Origin: CAVRQM01 sp963838805
Lineage (GTDB): Bacteria; Pseudomonadota; Alphaproteobacteria; Acetobacterales; Acetobacteraceae
DNA length: 64,000 bases
Reading direction: 5' to 3'
Assembly: GCA_963838805.1 (NCBI GenBank)
Contig: CAWISK010000014.1
Coordinates: 59,553-123,552 of the forward strand
Positions 1 through 9,599 of the stretch are shown here, in pieces (position 1 is the first letter of the stretch; each line of letters starts with the position of its first letter). Position numbers and translations under genes: made by a program. The notes under the pieces are model-generated. The model did no database searches. It was not told where the DNA came from and was given only the letters and a program-made list of their open reading frames with translations.

Positions 1-54
1 TACTCCCTGCGCCGGCTGAGGCGCACGTCTTACGCGAATCGTGCGACGCGCGCA

Positions 55-1125
55 TCACGTCGAGAGCACTGCGCGCACAGCCGTGATCGCCTGCCGCACG
101 TGCTCCTCAGTCACGTCCAGATGGGTGCAGGCGCGCGCGCGGTAGCGGCCCATCGTCGAAATCAGCACACCGTGGTCGCGCAGCCGCGATGCCAGTTCTT
201 CAGCCTCCCGTCCGCTGCCGGACGTATCGAAGAACACCAGATTCGTCTGCGGCTGCTCGACCGTGACGCCGTCGATCTGCGCCAGGCCGCGCGCCAGGCT
301 GCGCGCATTGGCATGATCCTCGGCGAGTCGGTCGACATGATGATCGAGCGCATACAGGCAGGCGGCGGCGCAGATGCCGCCCTGGCGGAGCGATCCGCCG
401 AGTCGCTGCTTCCAGCGCCAGGCGCGGTCAATGAATTCGGCGCTGCCGCAGAGCACGGCTCCGAGCGGCGCGCCCAGCCCCTTGGTGAAATCGAGCCAGA
501 CACTGTCATAGCCCGCGACCATCTCGGCCGGTGCCACACCGGACGCGACGACGGCGTTCATCAGCCGCGCACCATCCATATGCGTGGCGATGCCGCGCGC
601 ATGGGCGAGTTCGGCCACTTCGTCCAGGGCGCGCAAATCCCAGACAGCACCTCCGCCCAGATTGGCAGTCTGCTCGACCGCTACCAGCGTCTGCGGCATG
701 TCGTAGCGTGAGGGTTGCGCCACGAGGGCCTCGCGCAGCGTGTCGGCCGAGAACATGCCGCGCGGGCCGGCGAGCGGCATGATGTGGGCGCCGGTCAGCG
801 CCGCGGCACCGCCGCCTTCGCTGTTCAGGACATGCGCCGTCTCGTGCGCCAGGATCGCGTCGCCGGGTCGGCAATGCGTGAGAATGGCAATCTGGTTGCA
901 CATCGTGCCGGAGGGCAGGAACATCGCCGCCTGCTTGCCCAGCAGAGCCGCCATGCGGTCGCACAGCGCATCGATCGTGGGATCAAGACCGGCCTGCTCG
1001 TCGCCCACCTCGGCCGCCATCATCGCCGCCTTCATGGCGGGGGTGGGCCGGGTTTGCGTGTCCGAGAACAGATTGACCCGAACCGGCGGTTGCCCCGGTT
1101 TCGGGCGAAGCGGCGAATAGACCAT
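55..1125 (-). CDS. ltaE: Low-specificity L-threonine aldolase
   Basis: PLP enzyme of fold type I that cleaves L-threonine/allo-threonine to glycine and acetaldehyde in the cytosol. The 356-residue product is normal length for the family. Visible signatures are the N-terminal SDTQTRPTPAM segment, the PLP-ring Asp in HMDGAR (D184) and the Schiff-base lysine in DFTKGLGAP (K215). It is the last gene of the minus-strand lpdA-lipA-COQ10 run. Its ATG at 1125 lies 143 bases inside the frame of the upstream COQ10-like gene; no later Met would keep the conserved N-terminus, so the start is secure and the oddity belongs to the upstream gene. Family assignment is confident; substrate preference among beta-hydroxy amino acids is not readable. 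Confidence 0.93.
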   Translation of the reverse strand: MVYSPLRPKPGQPPVRVNLFSDTQTRPTPAMKAAMMAAEVGDEQAGLDPTIDALCDRMAALLGKQAAMFLPSGTMCNQIAILTHCRPGDAILAHETAHVLNSEGGGAAALTGAHIMPLAGPRGMFSADTLREALVAQPSRYDMPQTLVAVEQTANLGGGAVWDLRALDEVAELAHARGIATHMDGARLMNAVVASGVAPAEMVAGYDSVWLDFTKGLGAPLGAVLCGSAEFIDRAWRWKQRLGGSLRQGGICAAACLYALDHHVDRLAEDHANARSLARGLAQIDGVTVEQPQTNLVFFDTSGSGREAEELASRLRDHGVLISTMGRYRARACTHLDVTEEHVRQAITAVRAVLST

Positions 1126-1618
1126 TCAGGTGCCTTGAGAGTGGATCGGGCGCGGGACTCGTGGCCGCCAGCGCGTCGACGGTCAGTGGCGGACCATAGA
1201 CGTCGCGCGCGCGCTTGAGGAAGGCATTGACCATGCGGCGCACGGCCTCGTGGAACACCACACCGATCGCCGCTTGCAGCAAGCGGCTGCGAAACTCGAA
1301 ATCGACGAAGAAGTCGATCTTGCAACCCCGTGGGTCCGCACCGAACTTCCATTGGTTGTTCAGGTAGCGGAACGGGCCATTCTCGTACTGCACCTTGACC
1401 AGATGCGGCGGCTGCAGGGTGACGCGACTGCCGAAGCTCTCGCGGAACGGTCCGAACGAAATCGTGAGATCGGCGAGCAGCCGCTCCGGGCTGCGCGATT
1501 TTACCCGTGCCGCTGCACACCAGGGCAGGAATTGCGGGTATTTATCGACATCGGCCACCAGGTCGAACATCTGCTCGGGTCGGTAGCCGACGATCCGGGA
1601 TTCGGCATGGGTCGGCAT
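983..1618 (-). CDS. COQ10/RatA-like SRPBCC ubiquinone-binding protein
   Basis: START/SRPBCC-fold protein of the COQ10 (polyketide_cyc) family, thought to bind ubiquinone and assist its delivery to the respiratory chain. Residues 1-150 carry the family pattern: an early VDKYPQFLPWC motif, a central ISFGPFRESFGSRV strand pair and a C-terminal amphipathic helix (FHEAVRRMVNAFLKRA). The domain normally ends there, but the frame runs on for about 60 low-complexity residues overlapping ltaE by 143 bases. Either the tail is real or a single-base error removed a nearer stop, as in many genes of this window. It sits 5 bases after lipA. Confidence 0.85.
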   Translation of the reverse strand: MPTHAESRIVGYRPEQMFDLVADVDKYPQFLPWCAAARVKSRSPERLLADLTISFGPFRESFGSRVTLQPPHLVKVQYENGPFRYLNNQWKFGADPRGCKIDFFVDFEFRSRLLQAAIGVVFHEAVRRMVNAFLKRARDVYGPPLTVDALAATSPAPDPLSRHLNGLFAASPETGATAGSGQSVLGHANPAHPRHEGGDDGGRGGRRAGRS

Positions 1619-1622
1619 CGGC

Positions 1623-2606
1623 TCAGGCGGCGGCCAGCAACTGCGCGCGAGCCGCCCGCAGATGCGCGAAATCCGCGTCGGCGTGGTACGAGCTGCGGGT
1701 CAGCGGCGTGGCCGACACCATCAGGAATCCCCGTGCCCGCGCCGTCGAGGCGTAGTCGGCGAATGCTTCCGGAGTCACGAACTCGGCCACCGCCGCGTGC
1801 TTCAGGGTCGGTTGCAGATATTGCCCGAGCGTCAGGAAATCGACATCCGCCACGCGCAGATCGTCCATCACCTGGGTCACTTCGGCCCGGCTTTCGCCCA
1901 GGCCCACCATCATCCCCGATTTGGTGAAGATCGTGGGGTCGAGCCGCTTGACGCTGTCGAGCAGGCGCAGCGACTGGAAATAGCGCGCACCCGGCCGGAC
2001 CGTCGGATAGAGCCGCGGCACCGTCTCCAGATTGTGGTTGAACACGTCGGGCCGCGCGTCCACCACCGTTTCGATGGCCCCTGGCTTGCGCAGGAAATCA
2101 GGGGTGAGCACCTCGATCGTGGTCTCGGACGCCGCCTGTCGCAGCGCGCGGATCACGGCCGCGAAATGCGCCGCACCGCCGTCCGGCAGGTCGTCGCGAT
2201 CCACCGAGGTCACGACGACATGGCGCAGCCCGAGCTTCGCCACGGCATCGGCGACGCGCGCCGGCTCGCCTGTGTCGAGCGGTGCGGGCACGCCGGTCGC
2301 CACGTTGCAGAAGGCGCAGGCGCGGGTGCAGGTATCGCCCATGATCATCATGGTGGCGTGACGTTGTGACCAGCACTCGCCGATATTCGGGCAGGCCGCC
2401 TCCTCGCAGACCGTGACCAGCCGGTTCTCGCGCATCAGGGCGCGGGTCTCGAAATAGACCGGGTGGTTCGGCGCGCGCACGCGAATCCATGAGGGCTTCG
2501 GCGGCGCGGGATTGTCCGGCCGCGCCGCCTTCTCGGGATGGCGCAGCGGGCCGGTCCGCCCGCCCTGCGCGCGGTGGTCGATTTGCAGGCGCGTGGTCAT
2601 GGGCAC
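1623..2606 (-). CDS. lipA: Lipoyl synthase
   Basis: Radical SAM enzyme that inserts two sulfurs into octanoyl groups carried by lipoyl domains, finishing the cofactor of the E2/E1-beta subunits encoded just upstream. Both cluster motifs are present: the auxiliary cluster CX4CX5C (C67, C72, C78) and the radical SAM CX3CX2C (C93, C97, C100). Length (327 aa) is normal. It follows lpdA by 15 bases in the same minus-strand operon, so cofactor synthesis is coupled to the enzyme that needs it. The frame is intact. Confidence 0.97.
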   Translation of the reverse strand: MPMTTRLQIDHRAQGGRTGPLRHPEKAARPDNPAPPKPSWIRVRAPNHPVYFETRALMRENRLVTVCEEAACPNIGECWSQRHATMMIMGDTCTRACAFCNVATGVPAPLDTGEPARVADAVAKLGLRHVVVTSVDRDDLPDGGAAHFAAVIRALRQAASETTIEVLTPDFLRKPGAIETVVDARPDVFNHNLETVPRLYPTVRPGARYFQSLRLLDSVKRLDPTIFTKSGMMVGLGESRAEVTQVMDDLRVADVDFLTLGQYLQPTLKHAAVAEFVTPEAFADYASTARARGFLMVSATPLTRSSYHADADFAHLRAARAQLLAAA

Positions 2607-2621
2607 ACTTCCGGTGGCGGC

Positions 2622-4025
2622 CTAGAAGTGGATGGCGCGTCCGTAGGCGTCAAGCACGGCCTCGTGCATGGTCTCGCTCACGGTCGGGTGCGGGAATACC
2701 GTGTGCATCAGCTCGGCCTCGGTGGTTTCGAGCGTCCGGGCGATCGCATAGCCCTGGATCATCTCGGTCACTTCGGCACCGCACATATGCGCCCCCAGCA
2801 GGGCGCCGCTGGCGGCGTCGAACACGACCTTCACCATCCCCTCCGGCTCGCCCATCGCGATCGCCTTGCCGTTGCCGATGAACGGGAAACGGCCGACGCG
2901 GACCTCGTGGCCGAGTTCCTTGGCGCGTGCCTCGGTCAGCCCCACCGAGGCGACCTGCGGCCGGCAATAGGTGCAGCCGGGAATGTTCGTCCAGTCGATC
3001 GGATGCACGTCGGCACGCCCGCGATCTTCTCCACGCAGACCACGCCCTCGTGGCTCGCCTTGTGCGCGAGCCAGGGCGGCCCGCAGACATCGCCGATGGC
3101 GTAGACGCCCGGCTCGCCGGTGCGGCAATAGGGATCGATCAGGATATGGGTGCGGTCGACCCTGACGCCGGTGCCCTCGATGCCGATGCCCTCGACATTG
3201 CCGACGATGCCGACGGCGGAAATCACCCGTTCGACCGTGATCTCCTGAGCGTTTGCCAGCGGCCTCGACCGTGACCGCGACGCTGTCCGCGCCTTTTTTC
3301 GCGGCCTTCACCGTGGCACTGGTCAGGATGCGGATGCCCTGCTTCTCGAACGCCTTGCGGGCGAAGGCGGAGATCTCGGCGTCCTCGACCGGCAGGATGC
3401 GGTCGAGCACTTCCACGACCGTCACCTCGGCGCCCATGTTGCGGTAGAAGCTCGCAAACTCGATGCCGATGGCGCCGGAGCCGATCACCAGCAGCGATTT
3501 CGGCATCGCCGGCGGCACCATCGCTTCCTTGTAGGCCCAGATCAGCTTGCCGTCGCTCTCGATGCCCGGAAGCTGCCGCGCGCGCGCGCCGGTGGCGAGA
3601 ATGATATGCGGCGCCTTCAGCGTCGCGACCGGCTTGCCGTCCTTCTCGACCGCCACGGTCTGCTTGCCGGCGAGCTTGCCGCTGCCGTCGAACACCGCGA
3701 CCTTGTTCTTCTTCAGCAAATGACCGACGCCCGAGGCGAGCTGCTTGGCCACCGCGCGCGAGCGCTTGACAACGGCGGGCAGGTCGAAGCGGACATTGTC
3801 GGCGGCGAAGCCGAAATCGCCCAGATGGTGCAGCAGATGGTTGATCTCGGAGCTGCGCAGCAGCGCCTTCGTCGGAATGCAGCCCCAGTTGAGGCAGATG
3901 CCGCCGAGATGCTCGCGCTCGACCACCGCCGTCTTCATGCCGAGCTGTGCCGCCCGGATCGCCGCCACATAGCCGCCGGGGCCACCGCCGATGACGACGA
4001 GATCGAAGGTTTGGGAGTCAGGCAT
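2622..4025 (-). CDS. lpdA: Dihydrolipoyl dehydrogenase (E3), two compensating frameshifts
   Basis: FAD/NAD flavoprotein that reoxidises dihydrolipoyl groups of 2-oxoacid dehydrogenase complexes. The N-terminus has the FAD-binding GGGPGGYVAA motif and the redox disulfide GGICLNWGCIPTKA; the C-terminus has the dimerisation domain with the HPHPT-type catalytic segment (FPHPTVSE). About 80 residues between positions ~3017 and ~3250 read in another frame, where the expected YAIGDVCGPPWLAHKA segment is found. An extra base near 3250 and a missing base near 3017 (GGCGTG for GGCCGTG on the coding strand) explain it. The flanks are perfectly conserved, so sequencing error is much likelier than decay. 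Confidence 0.93.
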   Translation of the reverse strand: MPDSQTFDLVVIGGGPGGYVAAIRAAQLGMKTAVVEREHLGGICLNWGCIPTKALLRSSEINHLLHHLGDFGFAADNVRFDLPAVVKRSRAVAKQLASGVGHLLKKNKVAVFDGSGKLAGKQTVAVEKDGKPVATLKAPHIILATGARARQLPGIESDGKLIWAYKEAMVPPAMPKSLLVIGSGAIGIEFASFYRNMGAEVTVVEVLDRILPVEDAEISAFARKAFEKQGIRILTSATVKAAKKGADSVAVTVEAAGKRSGDHGRTGDFRRRHRRQCRGHRHRGHRRQGRPHPYPDRSLLPHRRAGRLRHRRCLRAALARAQGEPRGRGLRGEDRGRADVHPIDWTNIPGCTYCRPQVASVGLTEARAKELGHEVRVGRFPFIGNGKAIAMGEPEGMVKVVFDAASGALLGAHMCGAEVTEMIQGYAIARTLETTEAELMHTVFPHPTVSETMHEAVLDAYGRAIHF

Positions 4026-4068
4026 GGTTCAGGCTCCGAGGAAGGTGTCGCGCTGCACCGTTATTGTC

Positions 4069-4091
4069 ATGGCCGGGCTTGACCCGGCCAT
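4069..4091. repeat. Palindromic hairpin, left flank of GIY-YIG gene
   Basis: Perfect 9-bp stem ATGGCCGGG / CCCGGCCAT with a 5-base loop. The same stem recurs at 4432-4454 on the other side of the GIY-YIG gene. Such GGCCGGG..CCCGGCC palindromes are abundant intergenic repeats in alphaproteobacteria (recalled, not searched). Confidence 0.85.
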
Positions 4092-4133
4092 CCGGTGCCG
4101 CGGCAAACTGCAAACTGAGGTAAGGGTGCGTCG

Positions 4134-4432
4134 ATGCCGGGCGGCTGGGTGTACATCATAACCAACATGCCCTACGGCACGCTCTACACCGGCGTAACAA
4201 GCAAACTTGCAAGACGAGCCTGGGAGCACAGGGAGGGCGTGGTAGAAGGGTTTACCAAACGCTATGGCCTCTCGCGGCTCGTTCTTCGCAGAATCTCACG
4301 AGAGCATTCAGGTCGCGATCCAGCGCGAACGGAACATCAAGCATTGGCCACGAGCTTGGAAAATCGGGCTGATCGAGAAAGCGCAATCCGAACTGGGAGG
4401 ACCTCTACGATTTTCTTGCGCGCGGCACCTGA
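4134..4432 (+). CDS. GIY-YIG nuclease-like protein, two frameshifts
   Basis: Small single-domain GIY-YIG protein (YhbQ/UPF0213-like) of about 98 residues once two extra bases are removed. The N-terminal strand pair WVYIITN...GTLYTGVTS holds the two Tyr-centred GIY-YIG motifs, followed by the R.WEHR helix. The body continues in a second frame (ESIQVAIQRERNIKHW, then KIGLIEKA) after an extra base near 4287, and ends NPNWEDLYDFLARGT in a third after an extra base near 4384. The stop abuts the right hairpin. It lies on the opposite strand inside the pdh-lpd operon and is bracketed by identical hairpins, which suggests it arrived as a unit. Whether it is enzymatically active is unknown. Confidence 0.8.
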
Positions 4433-4454
4433 TGGCCGGGTCCAGCCCGGCCAT
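4432..4454. repeat. Palindromic hairpin, right flank of GIY-YIG gene
   Basis: Same 9-bp stem ATGGCCGGG / CCCGGCCAT as at 4069-4091, with a different 5-base loop. Its first base is the last base of the GIY-YIG stop codon, so it could also end transcription of that gene. Confidence 0.85.
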
Positions 4455-4482
4455 GATGGGGCCGTGCCGACGCGGAACTGGC

Positions 4483-4966
4483 TCAGCCATCGCCGGCCAT
4501 CGCCGCGAGCCTCTCGCCGCTCAATCGCTGCACGGTGTATTCGGTCAGCGCCTCGGCCCCGATGCTCTGATAGAACCGCACCGCCAGGCGTGTTGCTGTT
4601 CTTCACCCACCACTGCACACGCTCATAGCCGCGATCGACCGCGAGACGCGCGAGATGGGCGAAGATCGCCCGCCCGATGCCGCGGCCACGCGACGATTCG
4701 TCCACGAATACATCCTCGACATAGATGCCGAGCCGACCGCTGAACGTGCTGACGATCGCATGCCATAGTGCGACGCCGACCGGCTCGCCCGCGTCGAGCA
4801 CCACGATGCCGTGCAGCACAGGTGGCGTGCCGAACAGCAGCCGCGCATAATCGGCCTCTGTCGCGATGACGCGCTGCTCCAGGCGCTCCGCTGTAGCAAT
4901 GCCTCGCACCGCGCGTGCGATCAGCGCCTCGTCGCCCGGTGTGACGTCGCGAAAACTCAGCGTCAC
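4483..4966 (-). CDS. GNAT N-acetyltransferase, one frameshift
   Basis: GCN5-related acetyltransferase of about 160 residues. The acetyl-CoA site is clear in DVFVDESSRGRGIGRAIFAHL (R/Q-x-x-G-x-G/A pattern), followed by WWVKNSNTPA. There an extra G near 4583 shifts the frame; the correct tail is VRFYQSIGAEAL...GERLAAMAGDG, ending at 4483. The GTG start overlaps the pdhC stop as GTGA, so it is translationally coupled to the pyruvate dehydrogenase genes. The acceptor substrate is unknown. Confidence 0.85.
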
Positions 4967-6272
4967 AGCATCAGGCTCAGCGGATCTTCGGCAATGCGCT
5001 TGAACTCGGCCAGCCACTCGGCACCTTGCGTGCCGTCCAGCACGCGGTGATCCACCGCGAGCGTCACGGTCATCACGGTCGCCACCGCGAGCGCGCCGTC
5101 ATGCACCACGGCCCGCTGCAAGCCCGCGGCCACGGCCAGAATGGCCGCTTGCGGAGGGTTTATGATGGCGGCGAAATTGGTCACGCCGTACATGCCCATA
5201 TTGGAAATCGAGAAACTGCCGCCCTGATATTCCTCAGGCTTCAGCTTGCCGGTTCTTGCTCGGGCACCGAGATCGCGCATCTCGGTGCTGATGGCAGCCA
5301 ATCCCTTGCGATCCGCCTGGCGCACGATCGGCGTGATCAGGCCATCGGGGATCGAGACGGCAACGGCGATATCCACGTCGTCGTACAGCACCACGCCCTC
5401 ATCCGTCCAGGCGCTGTTGACATGCGGCAGCCGCCGCAGCGTCACCGCCGCGGCTTTCAGCACCAGATCGTTGACCGAGAGCTTGAACGCGCCCGCCCCT
5501 TCCTTCGGACTCTTGGCGTTCAGCTCCGCGCGCAATTTCAGCAGCGCGTCAATTTCCACGTCGATCGACGCATAGTAATGCGGGATGCTCTGTTTCGCCT
5601 CGGCCATCCGCCGCGCGATGGTGCGGCGCATGGAGCTGTGCGGCACCAGCCGGTGCGGTGCCGTGATCGCCACGGGTTTCGGCGCCGGTCCCGCGACGGG
5701 CGCCGCTTCGGCGGGTCGTGGCGCCGCGGCCGGAGCGGGCCGGGCGCCGCCGGCACGGGCGGCTTCGATATCGGCGCGGACGATGCGCCCGTTTGGCCCG
5801 CTGCCTTGCAACACGGACAGGTCGATGCCCGCCTGCTTGGCCATCCGCCGCGCGAGGGGCGAGGCGAAGATGCGCTCGCCGGCCGCATGGCCGTTCGGTG
5901 CTGTCACTTCTGGCGCCGTCATAGGAGCCGGTTCCGCCTCGGCCTTCGCCGCCTCGCGTTGCGGGGCGGGCGGAACGGGCGTGGCGGACGGCTTCGGGGC
6001 CGGGGATGGCGCCGCGGACGGCACCGCCTCGCCCGGCTCGACCAGCACCGCGATCGGCGCATTCACCTGCACACCCGATGTGCCATCGGCGACAAGGATT
6101 TTGCCCAGCACCCCCTCGTCCACCGCCTCGACCTCCATCGTCGCCTTGTCGGTCTCGATCTCGGCGATGACGTCGCCGCTGCGCACGCTGTCACCTTCCT
6201 TCTTGAGCCAGCGCGCCAGCGTGCCCTCGGTCATGGTGGGCGACAGCGCGGGCATCAGGATGTTGGTCGCCA

Positions 6273-6273
<1 letters not shown>
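4963..6273 (-). CDS. pdhC: Pyruvate dehydrogenase E2, dihydrolipoamide acetyltransferase
   Basis: Core acetyltransferase of the pyruvate dehydrogenase complex, 436 aa. Domains in order: one lipoyl domain (residues 1-80, lipoylated Lys in ETDKATMEV), an Ala/Pro-rich linker, a peripheral subunit-binding domain (ASPLARRMAKQAGIDL...GRIVRADI) and the catalytic domain with the terminal DHRVLDGTQGAEWL motif that carries the active-site His. The ATG at 6273 overlaps the pdhB stop (TGATG); a longer upstream frame has no homology. Intact, unlike its neighbours pdhB and lpdA. Confidence 0.96.
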
Positions 6274-7645
<1,372 letters not shown>

Positions 7646-7650
7646 GACGT

Positions 7651-8703
7651 TCATCCCTCCACCAGCACGTCCGTCCACAGCGCGGACGGATCGGGCTCGG
7701 GACTGGACTGCGCGAACTCGGCCGCTTCCTGGATGATGCGCTTCACGTCGTCGTCGATCGCCTTGATCGCCTCATCCGTGACACCGTCGTCCTTCAGCCG
7801 GCCGCGCGCCGTCTCGATGCAGTCGCGCTCCGTGCGCATCTTCTCGATCTCCTCGCGCGTCCGATACTTGCCTGGGTCGGACATCGAGTGGCCGCGATAG
7901 CGATAGGTCTGCAACTCCAGCAGGATCGGCCCATTCCCGGCGCGGCAGCGCGCGACCGCACGTTCGGCCGCGCGCCATACCGCCTCCACATCCATGCCGT
8001 CCACCTGCTCGCCCTGGATGTTCCAGGGCGCGCCGTTCTTCGACAGATCGTGGCTGGCCGAGGAGCGTTCGATGCTGGTTCCCATGCCGTATTTGTTGTT
8101 TTCGATCGCGTAGATGCAGGGCAGCTTCATCAGCGCCGCGATGTTGAAGCTTTCGAAGACCTGTCCCTGGCTCGACGCGCCCTCGCCGAAATAGGTCACG
8201 CACACGCGGTCGTTGCGGCGATACCAGTTGCTGAAGGCAAGCCCGGTGCCCAGGCTCACCTGTGCGCCCACGATGCCATGGCCGCCGAAGAAGTTCTTCT
8301 CCCGGCTGAACATATGCATCGAGCCGCCCTTGCCGTGGCTGTAGCCCGTGGCACGGCCGGTCAGTTCAGCCATGACACCCTTCGGGTCCATGCCGGTCGC
8401 GATCATGTGGCCGTGGTCGCGATAGGAGGTGATGATCTGGTCGCCCTCGGACAGCGCCATCTGCATGCCCACCACGACCGCTTCCTGGCCGATATAGAGA
8501 TGGCAGAAGCCGCCGATCAGGCCCATGCCGTAGAGCTGCCCGGCACGCTCCTCGAAGCGGCGGATGGTCAGCATGTCGCGATAGGCACGCAGCAGCCGCT
8601 CGCGTCCGATGGCCGGCTGGCCGCTCTTGGGCGAGGCGGCCGGGGCGTCCTGCGGGGCGGCCTTGGCACCGCGCTTCCTGGTCTCAGCCGTCGCCTGAGC
8701 CAT
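7651..8703 (-). CDS. pdhA: Pyruvate dehydrogenase E1 alpha
   Basis: Thiamine-diphosphate-binding alpha subunit of pyruvate dehydrogenase, 350 aa, first gene of the pdh operon. Shows IRRFEERAGQLYGMGLIGGF, the ThDP/Mg site (FGEGASSQGQVFESFNIAAL ... ENNKYGMGTS) and the phosphorylation-loop-like YRGHSMSDP. The ATG at 8703 starts MAQATAETRKRG, a charged, Ala-rich leader; 13 additional upstream codons are open but lack homology. The 145 bases between it and ftsB should hold the operon promoter; I saw no near-consensus match. Confidence 0.96.
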   Translation of the reverse strand: MAQATAETRKRGAKAAPQDAPAASPKSGQPAIGRERLLRAYRDMLTIRRFEERAGQLYGMGLIGGFCHLYIGQEAVVVGMQMALSEGDQIITSYRDHGHMIATGMDPKGVMAELTGRATGYSHGKGGSMHMFSREKNFFGGHGIVGAQVSLGTGLAFSNWYRRNDRVCVTYFGEGASSQGQVFESFNIAALMKLPCIYAIENNKYGMGTSIERSSASHDLSKNGAPWNIQGEQVDGMDVEAVWRAAERAVARCRAGNGPILLELQTYRYRGHSMSDPGKYRTREEIEKMRTERDCIETARGRLKDDGVTDEAIKAIDDDVKRIIQEAAEFAQSSPEPDPSALWTDVLVEG

Positions 8704-8847
8704 GTTGTCCTCGTTCCTTATTCTGGCCACGGTTTGGCACACCTAGCGGCAGCATCGCGGCGCGACAAGCGCGGTCGCCCGGCCGCCTTGCGAGGCAGCA
8801 ATGCAGCAAGCCTCGGCGGGGGTGATCGCCGCGAGGCGGCAGGCAGC

Positions 8848-9177
8848 CTAGAACAGGTGTTCCGACGGCTTCAGCGTGACCACGAGATCGGTGGGCTCCG
8901 CCAGGTTCAGCATCGCGCGCGCCCGCTCATCCAGAGCGTCCTCATCGAGATGGCTGTTGCGCATGCCGGAGACCCGCTGCTGCCAGGCGGCGAGATCGGC
9001 CTGGACGGCAGTCTGCTGGGTTTGCGCCACACGCAGGTCGCCCTGCCGCAGCGCATAGGCGCGCAGGCCGTGGTCGCCCCGTGCGGCGCTCCACAGGAAA
9101 TATCCGGTGATGGCCGCGAAGATCAGCGGCGCAACTATCGCCCGGGCCCGCCGCCTGAGCATTCGACCCAATGCCAT
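8848..9177 (-). CDS. FtsB/DivIC-type septum formation initiator
   Basis: Small bitopic division protein of about 109 aa. A basic N-terminus (MLRRRARA) precedes one transmembrane helix (IVAPLIFAAITGYFLW), then a coiled coil (about residues 40-80, rich in Q/A/L) and a short C-terminal domain with the LDEDALDERARAMLNLAEPTD pattern. It would sit in the inner membrane with the coiled coil in the periplasm, linking FtsL/FtsQ to the divisome. ATG 9177 is chosen because it places the membrane helix at a usual distance; the open frame continues upstream without homology. It lies between eno and pdhA, as in many alphaproteobacteria. Confidence 0.88.
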   Translation of the reverse strand: MALGRMLRRRARAIVAPLIFAAITGYFLWSAARGDHGLRAYALRQGDLRVAQTQQTAVQADLAAWQQRVSGMRNSHLDEDALDERARAMLNLAEPTDLVVTLKPSEHLF

Positions 9178-9368
9178 TGCCTGTCCGCCCGCCCCCCTGC
9201 CGAGACTCCATCGCCGGCCAGTCTGCCCGCGCCAGTCTGCCGCGCGCCAGTCTGCCGCGCCGACCGCGGCCTTGCCTCTGCCAAATTCCCGCCCGGACCC
9301 CGCCATTGTCGGATCGTTGGATGCTGTTGCGGGCGAACATCACCCCGTCATGCAGCAGGAGGTCGCCC

Positions 9369-9599
9369 ATGCGTCTTCGCCAAGCCGCCATCGCAGCCCT
9401 GGGCCTCGTCGCCGCCCTGGCCGTGATCTCACCGGCCCGTGCCGACCACGATGACTGGGGGCGCTGGCATCACTGGCATCATTGGCACGGGCCCTGGGGC
9501 TATGTGCCGCCGCCGGTGATCGTGGCACCCCCGCCGCCCGTCTATTACGCCCCGCCGCCGCCTCCGCCGCCCCGCTACTACTACTATTACGGCTACTAG
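9369..9599 (+). CDS. Small exported His/Trp/Pro/Tyr-rich protein
   Basis: A 76-residue protein with a clear Sec signal peptide (MRLRQAAIAALGLVAALAV, cleavage after ARA) and a mature part of about 50 residues: a WHHWHHWH histidine cluster, then proline runs and a YYYYYGY tail. A GGAGG ribosome site precedes the ATG. Such short secreted proteins are common in the group but lack an assigned role; the His cluster could bind metal (inference). Its stop overlaps the convergent eno stop by 4 bases. Confidence 0.8.
   Translation: MRLRQAAIAALGLVAALAVISPARADHDDWGRWHHWHHWHGPWGYVPPPVIVAPPPPVYYAPPPPPPPRYYYYYGY

Noticed and set aside
3017..3250. A novel domain inside lpdA
   Set aside because: The odd 80 residues arise from two compensating single-base errors; the proper E3 sequence is present in the neighbouring frame.
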